Assembly: GCA_947629795.1 (NCBI GenBank)
Contig: CANRFC010000010.1
Coordinates: 1 to 64,000, forward strand
Reading direction: 5' to 3'
Length of the DNA stretch: 64,000 bases
DNA from: an uncultured Oscillospiraceae bacterium
GTDB taxonomy: Bacteria > Bacillota > Clostridia > Oscillospirales > Oscillospiraceae
Below the pieces are notes generated by a model. That model was not told where the DNA came from, made no database searches, and saw only the letters and a program-made list of their open reading frames with translations. The position numbers were made by a program, and so were the translations under genes. Below, in pieces: positions 15,037-23,706 of this stretch. Numbering within the stretch: the stretch's first letter is position 1; every line of letters starts with the position of its first letter.

Positions 15037-15067
15037 TTGAACCTATAACTGTTATAGGTTCTATTCT
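15037..15067 (+). promoter_or_regulatory. MerR-type promoter with perfect 11-bp-arm dyad
   Basis: -35 TTGAAC at 15037-15042 and -10 TATTCT at 15062-15067 are separated by 19 bases. GAACCTATAAC (15039-15049) and GTTATAGGTTC (15051-15061) form a perfect dyad centred in the spacer. This is textbook geometry for activation by a MerR-family protein. The MerR gene is divergent, 117 bases away. Confidence 0.9.
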
Positions 15068-15136
15068 TATTTTAGCACAAGATCTCATCCCGTTCAACCG
15101 CGGCTTTCCATAACAGAAAAAAAGAGGAGGAATCGT

Positions 15137-16498
15137 ATGCAGACCTATCTGAAAAACGGCTACATTGTGACCATGGGCGCAGACGAGACCGTCTATGACG
15201 GCGGCGGCGTCCTGGTAGACGGGGAAAACATTGTGGCCGTAGGCAAGATCGACCCCGCCCAGGTCAGCCCCGACGCCGAGGTCATCGATCTGCAGGGCAA
15301 GTACGTCCTGCCCGGCTTCGTCAACACCCATGTCCACACCTCCCAGCAGATCTCCCGGGGGGTGGGCGACGACGTGGACTTCATCACCTGGCTCCACAAG
15401 CGGATGTGGCCTTACGAGAGCAACATGACCGAGGAGGACTCCTACGTCTCCACCCTGATGACCGCCCTGGAGCTGATCCGCTCCGGCGTCACCTCCTTTG
15501 CCGAGCCCGGCGGGCAGTTCGTCTCCGGCATGGCCCGGGCCACGGCGGAGTCCGGCCTGCGGGGCAAGCTGGCCAAGTCGGTGATGGACTGCGGCGAGGG
15601 CCTGCCTCCCATCTGGCAGCGCTCCATGGAGCAGGAACTGGAGCAGCAGGTGGAGGACCTGGAGAAGTACCACAACACCGCCGGCGGCCGGGTCCAGGTC
15701 TGGTTCGGCCTGCGTACCATCTTCAACAATACCGACGAGCTCATCGTCAAAACCAAGGAGCTGGCGGACAAGTACGGCGTGGGCGTCCACATGCATGTGG
15801 CCGAGGCCAAGGAGGAGAAGGAGTACACCTACCAGCGCTGGGGCGAGGGTACCGTCAAGCACCTGGAGGGCCTGGGCGTGCTGGATAAGAACCTCCTGGC
15901 CGTCCACACCGTCTGGCTCACCGACGAGGAGCTGGAGCTGTTCAAAAAGCGGGACGTAAAGGTCTCCCACAACCCGGCCTCCGCCATGCGGGTGCTGGGC
16001 TTTGCCCGCATCCCCAAGATGCTGAGCATGGGCATCAACGTCTCCATCGGTACCGACGGCGCCTCCTCCTCCAACCACATGGACATGGTGGACGAGATGT
16101 GGCTGACCAGCCTGATCCACAAGGGCTGGCGGCTGGACCCCACGGTGGTCCCCGCCCAGGACATCCTCCGCATGGCCACCCGGTGGGGTGCCCGCGCCCT
16201 GCTGGACGAGGACCTGTACGGCACCCTGGAGGTTGGCAAGAAGGCCGACCTCATCGTCATCGACCCCCACGGCCCCTCCATGATGCCGGTCAACGACAAG
16301 ATCGCCGCCCTGGTCACCGCCATGCACTCTTCCAACGTCCAGTCCACCATGTGCAACGGCAAGTGGCTCATGCGGGACCGGAAGATCCTCACCCTGGACG
16401 AGGAGGCCATCCTGAAGGAGGCCTGCGCCCGGGGCGCCGCCATCTATGACCGGGCGGGCATCGTCCTGCCCGACCGCTTCCCCGTGGTCAAGGTATGA
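15137..16498 (+). CDS. Amidohydrolase of the TrzA/AtzB/MtaD (aminohydrolase) type
   Basis: This encodes 453 residues. It is a metal-dependent deaminase or chlorohydrolase of the cytosine/SAH-deaminase-like group: HxH in VNTHVHTSQQ near 64-70, a third histidine in VHMHVAEAKEE, a fourth in AVHTVWL and the catalytic aspartate in GTDGASSSNHMD. These enzymes hydrolyse amino or halo groups on purine-, pyrimidine- or triazine-like rings. The operon context (adenine deaminase and purine permease downstream) points to an aminopurine or nucleoside-derived substrate. Guanine or SAH/MTA deamination are alternatives. GAGGAGG precedes the ATG. It overlaps the following transporter gene by four bases. Confidence 0.88.
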   Translation: MQTYLKNGYIVTMGADETVYDGGGVLVDGENIVAVGKIDPAQVSPDAEVIDLQGKYVLPGFVNTHVHTSQQISRGVGDDVDFITWLHKRMWPYESNMTEEDSYVSTLMTALELIRSGVTSFAEPGGQFVSGMARATAESGLRGKLAKSVMDCGEGLPPIWQRSMEQELEQQVEDLEKYHNTAGGRVQVWFGLRTIFNNTDELIVKTKELADKYGVGVHMHVAEAKEEKEYTYQRWGEGTVKHLEGLGVLDKNLLAVHTVWLTDEELELFKKRDVKVSHNPASAMRVLGFARIPKMLSMGINVSIGTDGASSSNHMDMVDEMWLTSLIHKGWRLDPTVVPAQDILRMATRWGARALLDEDLYGTLEVGKKADLIVIDPHGPSMMPVNDKIAALVTAMHSSNVQSTMCNGKWLMRDRKILTLDEEAILKEACARGAAIYDRAGIVLPDRFPVVKV

Positions 16499-17430
16499 CC
16501 GGCCCCTGGCCCAAGGCGCTTTTCCTGGGGGTCCTCTCCTCTCTGTTTTTCTCCTTCACGTACCTCATCAACAATTCCATGGCCCAGAGCGGCGGAGACT
16601 GGCTGTGGAGCACGTCCCTCCGGTTTTTGCTGATGCTCCCCGCTCTGGCGGTCCTCACCGCCCTCCGGGGCGGCTGGGAGCCCATCCTGGCCGAGGTGCG
16701 GAAAAGCCCCGGCAGGTGGCTGCTCTGGAGCACGGTGGGCTTCGGCGTCTTCTACGCCCCCCTGTCCTTCGCCTCCGCCTATGGCCCCAGCTGGATGGTG
16801 GCGGGGACCTTCCAGTTCACCATCCTGGCCGGAGCTCTGGAGACCCCCCTGTTCCGGGACGCCGACGGCCGGCGGCAGCGGATCCCCGCCCGCCTTTTCC
16901 CCGCCTTCCTGGTGATGATCGCCGGGGTGTTCCTCCTCCAGATGGAGCACATGGGGCAGGGCAGCGTGCAAAGCGCCCTCCGCTTCGCCCTCCCCGTCCT
17001 GCTCTCCGCCTTTGCCTACCCCCTGGGCAACCGCAAGACCATGGAGCTGTGCGGAGGAAGGCTCACCACCCTCCAGCGGGTGTTCGCCATGACCCTGTGC
17101 AGCCTGCCCCTCTGGCTGCTCCTGGCGGGAGCGGCCCTGGCCCGCGGGGGCCCGCCCCCGGCAAGTCAGACCCTTCAATGCCTCATTGTGGCCCTCTTCT
17201 CCGGTCTCATCGCCACCCTGATCTTTTTCCACGCCACCCAGTTGGTCCGCCATCAGCCCCAGCGGCTGGCCCTGGTGGAGTCCTGCCAGTGCGGAGAAGT
17301 CCTCTTCTCCCTGCTGGGAGGCATCCTGTTCCTTCGTGATCCCTGGCCGGGTCCCGCCGGTTGGCTGGGCCTGATCCTCATCGTAAGCGGCATGCTGGTC
17401 AACGCACGGCTCACCACAGCGCAAACCTGA
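16495..17430 (+). CDS. DMT-family exporter (EmrE-like, PF13536 type)
   Basis: This encodes 311 residues with about ten hydrophobic helices, the size of two-repeat DMT transporters. The N-terminus (ALFLGVLSSLFFSFTYLINNSM) and C-terminal helices (AGWLGLILIVSGMLV) match the putative multidrug resistance efflux family of Firmicutes. The start ATG overlaps the amidohydrolase stop (ATGA), implying translational coupling. In this operon it could export a toxic analogue or deamination product, which would fit ligand-responsive MerR control. The substrate is not determinable. Confidence 0.85.
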   Translation: MTGPWPKALFLGVLSSLFFSFTYLINNSMAQSGGDWLWSTSLRFLLMLPALAVLTALRGGWEPILAEVRKSPGRWLLWSTVGFGVFYAPLSFASAYGPSWMVAGTFQFTILAGALETPLFRDADGRRQRIPARLFPAFLVMIAGVFLLQMEHMGQGSVQSALRFALPVLLSAFAYPLGNRKTMELCGGRLTTLQRVFAMTLCSLPLWLLLAGAALARGGPPPASQTLQCLIVALFSGLIATLIFFHATQLVRHQPQRLALVESCQCGEVLFSLLGGILFLRDPWPGPAGWLGLILIVSGMLVNARLTTAQT

Positions 17431-17462
17431 CCCATCAAAAAAATCATTCTGGGAGGTACATC

Positions 17463-19229
17463 ATGAACAAAAAACTGCTGTCCGTCGCCAAGGGCCTTGC
17501 GCCCGCCGATCTGGTCATCAAAAACGGGAAGATCGTCAACGTGTACTCCGGCGAGATCTATGAAGGCGGCGTGGCCGTCTGCGGGGACACCATCGCCGCC
17601 GTGGGCGATGTGGACTACTGCGTGGGCGAGGGGACTAAGGTCATCGACGCCAACGGCAAGTACCTGACCCCCGGCTTCCTGGACGGCCACATCCATCCCG
17701 AGAGCTCCTCCCTGTCCATCCGTCCCTTTGCCGAGGCCGTGCTCTCCCACGGCACCACCGGCATCATGACCGACCTCCACGAGGTGGGCGTGGTCTCCGG
17801 CCTGGAGGGCATCGAGGCCATCCTGAAGGAGGCCGAGGCCACCGACCTGAAGATCTACTTCGTGGTCCCCTCCCACGTGCCCTTCTCTCCCAACCTGGAG
17901 ACCAGCGGCGGCCGCTTCAACCCCGAGATCATCCGCAAGGCCCTCCAGCGGCCCGACGCCGTGGGCCTGTCCGAGTGTGTGGGCCCCTACATCGTGGCGG
18001 AGTTCCCCGACCTGATGGAGGCCTTTGACGACACCAAGGCCATGCCCGGCAAGACCCTCCAGGGCCACCTGCCCGACATGTACGGCCACGACATGAGCGC
18101 CTGCGTGGCCGCCGGCGTCTACACCGACCACGAGTCCTTCTGCGAGAAGGACGTGTTCGAGCGCCTGCGCAACGGCTGCCACCTGATGATGCGGGAGGGC
18201 TCCGCCGCCCGCAACATGACCACCCTGCTCAAGACCGTCATGGACAACGATCTGGACACCTCCATGGTCAGCATCGTCACCGACGACCTGCACACCGTGG
18301 ACCTCCAGGAGATGGGCCACCTGGATGCCTCCCTGCGCACCGCCCTGGCCCAGGGCCTGGACTTCGTCAAGGCCATCCAGATGGTCACCGTCAACTGCGC
18401 CCGGGCCTTCCACCTGGACCAGGAGATCGGCGGTCTGGCCCCCGGCCGCCGGGCCGACATCAACATCACCACCGGCCCCGAGGACTTCAAGGTCCTCACC
18501 ACCTTCGCCGGCGGCCGCCAGATCACCGACAACGGCAAGCTCCTGGTCCACTATGAGCCCGCCGTCCATGACCCCTGCGTGCTGGGCACCATGCACCTGG
18601 TCAACCCCATCACCGCCGACAGCTTCAAGATCCATGCCCCCGCCGGAGCCAAGAAGGTGAAGGCCCTGGTGATGGACACCCTGCCCTACATCCCCTTCAC
18701 CAACCGCCGGGACGTGGAGCTCAGCGTGGTGGACGGCGTGGTCCGGTGCGATGTGGAACAGGACGTGCTCTACATCGCCCAGGTGGAGCGCCACGGCAAG
18801 AACGGCAACATCGGCAAGGGCTTCATGGGCGGCTTCCACATCCGGGGCGGCGCCATGGCCTCCTCCGTGGGCCACGACAACCACAATGTCATCGTCATGG
18901 GCGACAGCTTTGAGGACATGGCTCTGGCGGTGAACCGCTGCGTGGAGCTGGGCGGCGGCCAGGTCATCGTCCGGGACGGCAAGGTGGCCGCCGAGGTGGC
19001 CTACCCCGTCTGCGGCCTGCTCAGCGACCTGTCTCTGGACGAGCTGGCCGAGCAGAAGAAGGCGCTGAACAAGGTGGCCCATGAGATGGGCACCGAGATC
19101 GCCATCCCCTTCATGTTCCTGAGCTTCATCTGCCTGGCCGCCATCCCCGCCTACGCCATCACCGACTGCGGCTTCATCGACGTGCCCACCCAGAAGGTCA
19201 TCGACCCCATTCTGGAGGTCCTGGAGTAA
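17463..19229 (+). CDS. ade: Adenine deaminase
   Basis: This encodes 588 residues, full length for the Ade/AdeC family. LTPGFLDGHIHPESSSLS carries the HxH plus ESS signature, GHLPDMYGHDMSA the next ligands, and a C-terminal domain ends with VPTQKVIDPILEVLE. It converts adenine to hypoxanthine and ammonia, feeding purine salvage. The start is ATG at 17463 after TGGGAGG; in-frame extension further upstream overlaps the DMT gene and has no ribosome site. Coding lies between the DMT exporter and the NCS2 permease, all co-directional. Confidence 0.95.
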   Translation: MNKKLLSVAKGLAPADLVIKNGKIVNVYSGEIYEGGVAVCGDTIAAVGDVDYCVGEGTKVIDANGKYLTPGFLDGHIHPESSSLSIRPFAEAVLSHGTTGIMTDLHEVGVVSGLEGIEAILKEAEATDLKIYFVVPSHVPFSPNLETSGGRFNPEIIRKALQRPDAVGLSECVGPYIVAEFPDLMEAFDDTKAMPGKTLQGHLPDMYGHDMSACVAAGVYTDHESFCEKDVFERLRNGCHLMMREGSAARNMTTLLKTVMDNDLDTSMVSIVTDDLHTVDLQEMGHLDASLRTALAQGLDFVKAIQMVTVNCARAFHLDQEIGGLAPGRRADINITTGPEDFKVLTTFAGGRQITDNGKLLVHYEPAVHDPCVLGTMHLVNPITADSFKIHAPAGAKKVKALVMDTLPYIPFTNRRDVELSVVDGVVRCDVEQDVLYIAQVERHGKNGNIGKGFMGGFHIRGGAMASSVGHDNHNVIVMGDSFEDMALAVNRCVELGGGQVIVRDGKVAAEVAYPVCGLLSDLSLDELAEQKKALNKVAHEMGTEIAIPFMFLSFICLAAIPAYAITDCGFIDVPTQKVIDPILEVLE

Positions 19230-19267
19230 ATCATTCAAAAGGCAAACAGAGAGAGGAGAGACCCCCG

Positions 19268-20596
19268 ATGAAAAATGATTTCTTCCGCCTGGAGGAGCGG
19301 GGCAGCTCGGTCAAGCGCGAGGTCCTGGCCGGCGTCACCACCTTCATGACCATGGCCTACGTCCTGGCCGTCCAGCCCGCCGCCATCTGCGGATTTGGCC
19401 CCGACCCCTACATCACCGACATCAACGGCCTGGTCATCAGCAAGTCCGCCCTGCTGGTGATGTGCGCCCTCATCAGCGGCATCATCACCCTGTTCATGGG
19501 GCTCTACGCCAACCTGCCCCTGGCCCTGTCCACCGCCATGGGCAGCAACTTCATCCTGGGCGGTCTGGTGAACAGCGGCGCCTTCTCCTTCGGCTGGGCC
19601 ATGGCCCTCCTGCTGTGCTCCGGCACCCTGTTCATCCTGGTCACCGTCCTGGGTGTGCGGAAGATGGTGGTGGACCTGCTCCCCAAGAACCTGAAGATCG
19701 CCATCCCAACGGCGGTGGGCTTCTTCATCGCCTACCTGGGCTTCTCCAACACCGGCCTGGCCGTGTTTGAAGACGGCCTGGCCCTGGGCGACTTTACCCA
19801 GCCCTCGGTCCTGCTGGCCCTGATCACCATGATCATCATGGGCGCCCTCACCGCCTACAAGGTCCGGGGCGCCATCCTCATCGGCATCATCGCCGGCACG
19901 ATCATCAGCATCCCCATGGGGGTGTCCACCCTGCCCACCTCCCTGTTCTCCCTGCCCGATATGGGGGCCGTGAGTAACCTGGTGTTCAGCTACGACTTCA
20001 GGTCTCTCCTGGCCGACATCCCCGGCGCCCTGGTGTGGATCTTCATCCTGTTCACCAGCGACTTCTTCGCCACCTTCGGCGCCCTTATCGCCGTGGGGGC
20101 CCAGACCAACATGCTGGACGAGGAGGGCAACTTCCCCAACATCGAAAAGCCCTTCCTGGTGGACGCCGTGGGCACCGTGGTGGGTTCCGCCACCGGCTGC
20201 ACCACCATCTCCACCTTCATCGAGTCCACCATCGGCGTGGAGGCCGGCGGCCGCACTGGCCTGACCGCCATCGTCTGCGGCGTGCTGTTCCTGGTGTGTA
20301 TCTTCCTCTCCCCTCTGTTCCTGATGATCCCCACCGCCGTCACCGGCGTGGCCCTGATCTTCGTGGGCTTCTCCATGCTCTCCGGATTCACCAAGCTGGA
20401 CTTCTCCGACTTCAAGAGCTGCTTCGGCCCCTTCGTGATGATCATGTTCGGCACCTTCACCGGTGATATCGCCGCCGCCATCTGCCTGGGCGTCCTGTCT
20501 GACGTGCTGATGAAGGTCATCACCGGGGACGCCAAAAAGGTCCATCCCGTGCTCTACGTGCTGTGCATCCCCCTGGTGCTGTATTTCATCGTCTGA
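19268..20596 (+). CDS. NCS2/AzgA-family purine permease
   Basis: This encodes 442 residues and about 12-14 membrane helices. AzgA-type signatures are present: KREVLAGVTTFMTMAYVL near 18-35, ALSTAMGSNFILGG, and GTVVGSATGCTTISTFIESTIGVEAGGRTGL. AzgA-type proteins are proton symporters for adenine, hypoxanthine or guanine. It follows ade by 38 bases with GAGAGGAG before the ATG. Together with the two deaminases it forms an import-and-deaminate module. Three stacked terminators end the operon. Confidence 0.92.
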   Translation: MKNDFFRLEERGSSVKREVLAGVTTFMTMAYVLAVQPAAICGFGPDPYITDINGLVISKSALLVMCALISGIITLFMGLYANLPLALSTAMGSNFILGGLVNSGAFSFGWAMALLLCSGTLFILVTVLGVRKMVVDLLPKNLKIAIPTAVGFFIAYLGFSNTGLAVFEDGLALGDFTQPSVLLALITMIIMGALTAYKVRGAILIGIIAGTIISIPMGVSTLPTSLFSLPDMGAVSNLVFSYDFRSLLADIPGALVWIFILFTSDFFATFGALIAVGAQTNMLDEEGNFPNIEKPFLVDAVGTVVGSATGCTTISTFIESTIGVEAGGRTGLTAIVCGVLFLVCIFLSPLFLMIPTAVTGVALIFVGFSMLSGFTKLDFSDFKSCFGPFVMIMFGTFTGDIAAAICLGVLSDVLMKVITGDAKKVHPVLYVLCIPLVLYFIV

Positions 20597-20672
20597 GCCC
20601 ATCGCCGCAGGCGGGAGCACCCCGGCAAGCCGCAGTTCCACAAGCTGTTTCTGCACACTGCATCCATCATGA

Positions 20673-20712
20673 GGGGCGCCGCCCCGGCCACCGGCCGGGC
20701 GGCGCCCCTTTC
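20673..20712 (+). terminator. Terminator 1 of the purine operon
   Basis: A GC-rich stem of about 16 bp (GGGGCGCCGCCC with one bulge against GGCCGGGCGGCGCCCC) is followed by TTTCC. Confidence 0.75.
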
Positions 20713-20748
20713 CGCAGCGGGCAGGCGCGGGACGCGCCTTTGGGGGGC

Positions 20749-20772
20749 AGGCAAGCACCTGGCTTGCCTTTT
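20749..20772 (+). terminator. Terminator 2 of the purine operon
   Basis: AGGCAAGC at 20749-20756 and GCTTGCCT at 20762-20769 form an 8-bp perfect stem followed by TTT. Confidence 0.65.
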
Positions 20773-20782
20773 CAAAACAAGC

Positions 20783-20820
20783 AAAAAAGTGCTGGATCTC
20801 TTTTGAAATCCAGCACTTTT
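20783..20820. terminator. Bidirectional terminator between permease and luxC-like gene
   Basis: AAAAGTGCTGGAT at 20785-20797 pairs perfectly with its complement at 20808-20820, flanked by A and T tracts, so it works in both directions for the convergent units. Confidence 0.9.
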
Positions 20821-20826
20821 GCCTGC

Positions 20827-22083
20827 TTACCTCTCGATATCTACCAGTTTTGTATAGCGGGCGAGGGGGTACTCGCCGTCGTGGGCCTCGCCGGGGAAAG
20901 CGGCGGACATGTGGCCGGGGCGGGTGATGCGGGTGACGCCGGCGCGGGCGAGCAGATCGGTCAAAAGCGCTCTATCCCTTGGGGGACAAAGGAGAGCGGC
21001 GGTCTGCAGGTACTCCTTCCGGGCCCTCAGAACCGGCAAAAGCTGCTCCCGGGGCAGGCATTTGACGAAGACGTTGCCCTCCATGGGGGAGAGCTCCAAT
21101 TGGGGGTCCTCGCAGGCGATGAGGGAACAGCCGTGATCCCGGAAGAGCTTCTCTCCCAAGGCTTTGCCGGTGACCACCCGCTCCAGGAGGGCGGTGTGTC
21201 CGTACAGGGAGGACAGGGCCCGGGTGCTCTCGAACCGCCGCGCCATCCCCCCCAAAATGGGCGCGAACCCCTCACAAAAAGTCTCCATGAAGGCGCGGTC
21301 GGCGGTGTCTAAGTAAATGATCTGGCAGGAGGAGCACAGTCTTCCCCCGGTGGACAGGATGTGCTCGGCCAGGGCGGCCAGGTCCTCCTCCGGGAAGTCC
21401 TCCCCGGAGAGGTAGGCGAAGCTCAGCCGGTGTCCCCACTCCATGAGCTTGCAGTTGGGGCCGGCCAGCTGCCGGGCGGCCAGGATGGCGGCGTCGGAGC
21501 CCCAGGTCACCACCCCGTCGGCCAGGCCGGCCAGGGTTTGGAGCTCCTGGGTGTGGGAGGAGGGGAGGTCGAAGGCGTAGAGGAAGTCGGCCAGGGCGGG
21601 CTGGGTCTGGCAGAGCAGGGACAGGGCGGCCAGGGAGAGCCCCTTGTCCCCGTGGGGGAGCTTCAGCAGGTTGATGTTGCCGGTGAGGAGCCCCTCCAGG
21701 GCGGAGTAGACCGGCAGGCCGGGCTGGTTGCCGGCGGCGATGTGGAGCAGGACCCCCAGGGGAAGGCGGTGGGTGACGGTTTCCGCCTGCTCCTTGGGGG
21801 CGAAGGGGTCCTCCCCCAGCTCCGCCCGGAGCTTTTCTTCCCAGAATTCCCGGCTGAGCAGGGGCAGCAGCTCCCCGGCTGTCACGCCGGGGGGCAGATA
21901 CCGGGAGAGCAGGTCGTCGAACTCCCCGGCGCGGACCCGGTCCCCCAGGGCGGCCAGGGCGTCCACGACCAGGTCGGGTGACAGGCGCTTTTGGGCCAGG
22001 GTGGCGTCGATCTCCTCCCGGAGCCGGGAGAGGACCTGGGGGCGGGCAGAGTCGGGCAGGAGCTTTCCGTGGGCCAGGAGCAT
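20827..22083 (-). CDS. LuxC-type acyl-CoA/acyl-protein reductase
   Basis: This encodes 418 residues. The sequence matches the LuxC family of NADPH-dependent long-chain acyl reductases: LGVLLHIAAGNQPGLPVYSALEGLLTGN, and a probable acyl-accepting cysteine C250 in GGRLCSSCQII. LuxC takes an acyl group from LuxE and reduces it to a fatty aldehyde. A LuxE-like gene lies two genes upstream in the same direction with a cardiolipin synthase between. No luciferase genes are present, so the aldehyde must serve another purpose. The ATG has AAAGGAGG upstream with normal spacing. Confidence 0.88.
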   Translation of the reverse strand: MLLAHGKLLPDSARPQVLSRLREEIDATLAQKRLSPDLVVDALAALGDRVRAGEFDDLLSRYLPPGVTAGELLPLLSREFWEEKLRAELGEDPFAPKEQAETVTHRLPLGVLLHIAAGNQPGLPVYSALEGLLTGNINLLKLPHGDKGLSLAALSLLCQTQPALADFLYAFDLPSSHTQELQTLAGLADGVVTWGSDAAILAARQLAGPNCKLMEWGHRLSFAYLSGEDFPEEDLAALAEHILSTGGRLCSSCQIIYLDTADRAFMETFCEGFAPILGGMARRFESTRALSSLYGHTALLERVVTGKALGEKLFRDHGCSLIACEDPQLELSPMEGNVFVKCLPREQLLPVLRARKEYLQTAALLCPPRDRALLTDLLARAGVTRITRPGHMSAAFPGEAHDGEYPLARYTKLVDIER

Positions 22084-22119
22084 GGGGGGACCTCCTTTCC
22101 GTGGGTCAGGGGCGGCCGT

Positions 22120-23661
22120 TTACAGCAAAGGGGCGAAGAGCCGCAGCAGGCACTGCAGGATGGTGGGGGGCTTGCTGCGGCCTGCGCGGCGCTCCTCGGT
22201 GACCTCCCGGGAGGCGGCAAAGAGGGAGAGAAAATCCTTTTCCACCTCTTTTACCGCCCGGAAGCCGGTGAAGAGACAGCCGTTTTCAAAGTGGTGGTAG
22301 AGACTGCGAAAGTCGAAATTGATAGTGCCCACGGTGGCGGTCTTGCCGTCGCAGAGGACCTGCTTCTGGTGGAGGAAGCCGGGGGTGTACTCATACACCC
22401 GGACCCCGGCGGCGGCCAGGGGGACGCAGTAGGCCCGGGAGAACTGGTAGATGAGCTTTTTGTCCGGGATGCCGGGAATGACCAGGCGCACGTCCACCCC
22501 CCGGCGGGCGCACAGGCACAGGGCCCGGGTCATCTCGTCGCTGAGGATGAGATAGGGGGTGGCGATATAGAGGCTCTCCCGGGCCGAGGCGATGAGGTTG
22601 AGGTACACGTCCTCCCCCAGGGGGATGTTGTCCAGGGGACTGTCGGCGTAGAGCTGGAGGAAGCCGGTCTCTTGGGGCCGGTAGGGCTCCCGGCAGAAGT
22701 AGGGGTCGTAGTCGGCGTCGGTCTCTCCCATGGCGTTCCACATCTCCAGGAACATGCCGGTGAGGGCCTCCACCCCCTCTCCCCGGAGCATGATCCCGGT
22801 GTCCTTCCAGTGGCCGTAGGGGTGGGTGAGGTTGAAGTACTCGTCGGCCAGGTTGTAGCCCCCGGTGAAGCCCACCTTCCCGTCGATGACGGTGATCTTC
22901 CGGTGGTCCCGGTTGTTCATGAAGAAGTTGAGGGCGGGCACCACCGGGTTGAACATCCGGCACTGGACCCCGATGGAGCCCATCCGCTTGATGAAGCCGG
23001 GGTCGATAAAGCCGATGCTGCCCACGTCGTCGTAGAGCACCCGGACCTCCACCCCGTGGGCCGCCCGGTCGGCCAGGACGGCCTTGAGCCGGGCGAAGGC
23101 GGCACCCTCTTCAATGGCGTGATACTCCATGAAGATGAACTTCTCCGCCCTGGCCAGCTCGGCGAGCTGGGCCTCGAAGCCCTGGGCGGCGTCGGGGAAG
23201 AAGGCCAGGTCGGTGTTGTGATAGACCGGATAGCCGCTCTGGGCGCGGATGTACCGGCACTGGTTGGCCACAGCGCGGTCGAAGTCCTCCAGCTCCTCTG
23301 CCGCCGCCGGGTCTTGGGCGATCTCGGCGAGGAGCTTGGGGTCGATCTTCTCAAAGCGGCGGCGCATGCGCTTGGTCACATCCTTGTGCCCGAAGAGGCA
23401 GAAGAGGAACATGCCCAGCACCGGAGAGGCCAGGATGAGGATGATCCAGGGCATCTTGAAGGCGGCGTTCTCCTGCCCGCCGTAGATCTTCAGAGCCACC
23501 ACCAGGGCCAGAACCGCGGTGAGGGCGCTGATGACCGCAGACCACTCGTTGAGCCGGGCGGCCAGAATGTAGAGCCAGACCAGCTGGATGAGGATGCACA
23601 CGGCGGCGAAAAGGGCCCGGCCGATGCTGTTTTTGACGTTGGTCTTTTCCTCGGTGCGCAT
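22120..23661 (-). CDS. cls: Cardiolipin synthase
   Basis: This encodes 513 residues. Two N-terminal membrane helices (about 16-36 and 41-60) plus a third hydrophobic stretch near 70-90 precede two phospholipase D domains with complete HKD motifs, H253-x-K255-x4-D260 and H431-x-K433-x4-D438. It condenses two phosphatidylglycerols into cardiolipin at the membrane. Placement between LuxE- and LuxC-like genes is unusual. It could synthesise or remodel an alternative phospholipid using products of the reductase. Gene spacing is 36-45 bases on both sides. Confidence 0.93.
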   Translation of the reverse strand: MRTEEKTNVKNSIGRALFAAVCILIQLVWLYILAARLNEWSAVISALTAVLALVVALKIYGGQENAAFKMPWIILILASPVLGMFLFCLFGHKDVTKRMRRRFEKIDPKLLAEIAQDPAAAEELEDFDRAVANQCRYIRAQSGYPVYHNTDLAFFPDAAQGFEAQLAELARAEKFIFMEYHAIEEGAAFARLKAVLADRAAHGVEVRVLYDDVGSIGFIDPGFIKRMGSIGVQCRMFNPVVPALNFFMNNRDHRKITVIDGKVGFTGGYNLADEYFNLTHPYGHWKDTGIMLRGEGVEALTGMFLEMWNAMGETDADYDPYFCREPYRPQETGFLQLYADSPLDNIPLGEDVYLNLIASARESLYIATPYLILSDEMTRALCLCARRGVDVRLVIPGIPDKKLIYQFSRAYCVPLAAAGVRVYEYTPGFLHQKQVLCDGKTATVGTINFDFRSLYHHFENGCLFTGFRAVKEVEKDFLSLFAASREVTEERRAGRSKPPTILQCLLRLFAPLL

Positions 23662-23706
23662 GGAGAGACTTCCTTTCTCTGATGGGGGCGGACAAAAGGC
23701 GGGAGG

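Noticed and set aside
17253-20758. Very long open frames antisense to the purine operon genes
   Set aside because: They arise from GC-rich codon structure on the opposite strand; real families with full motifs lie on the plus strand.
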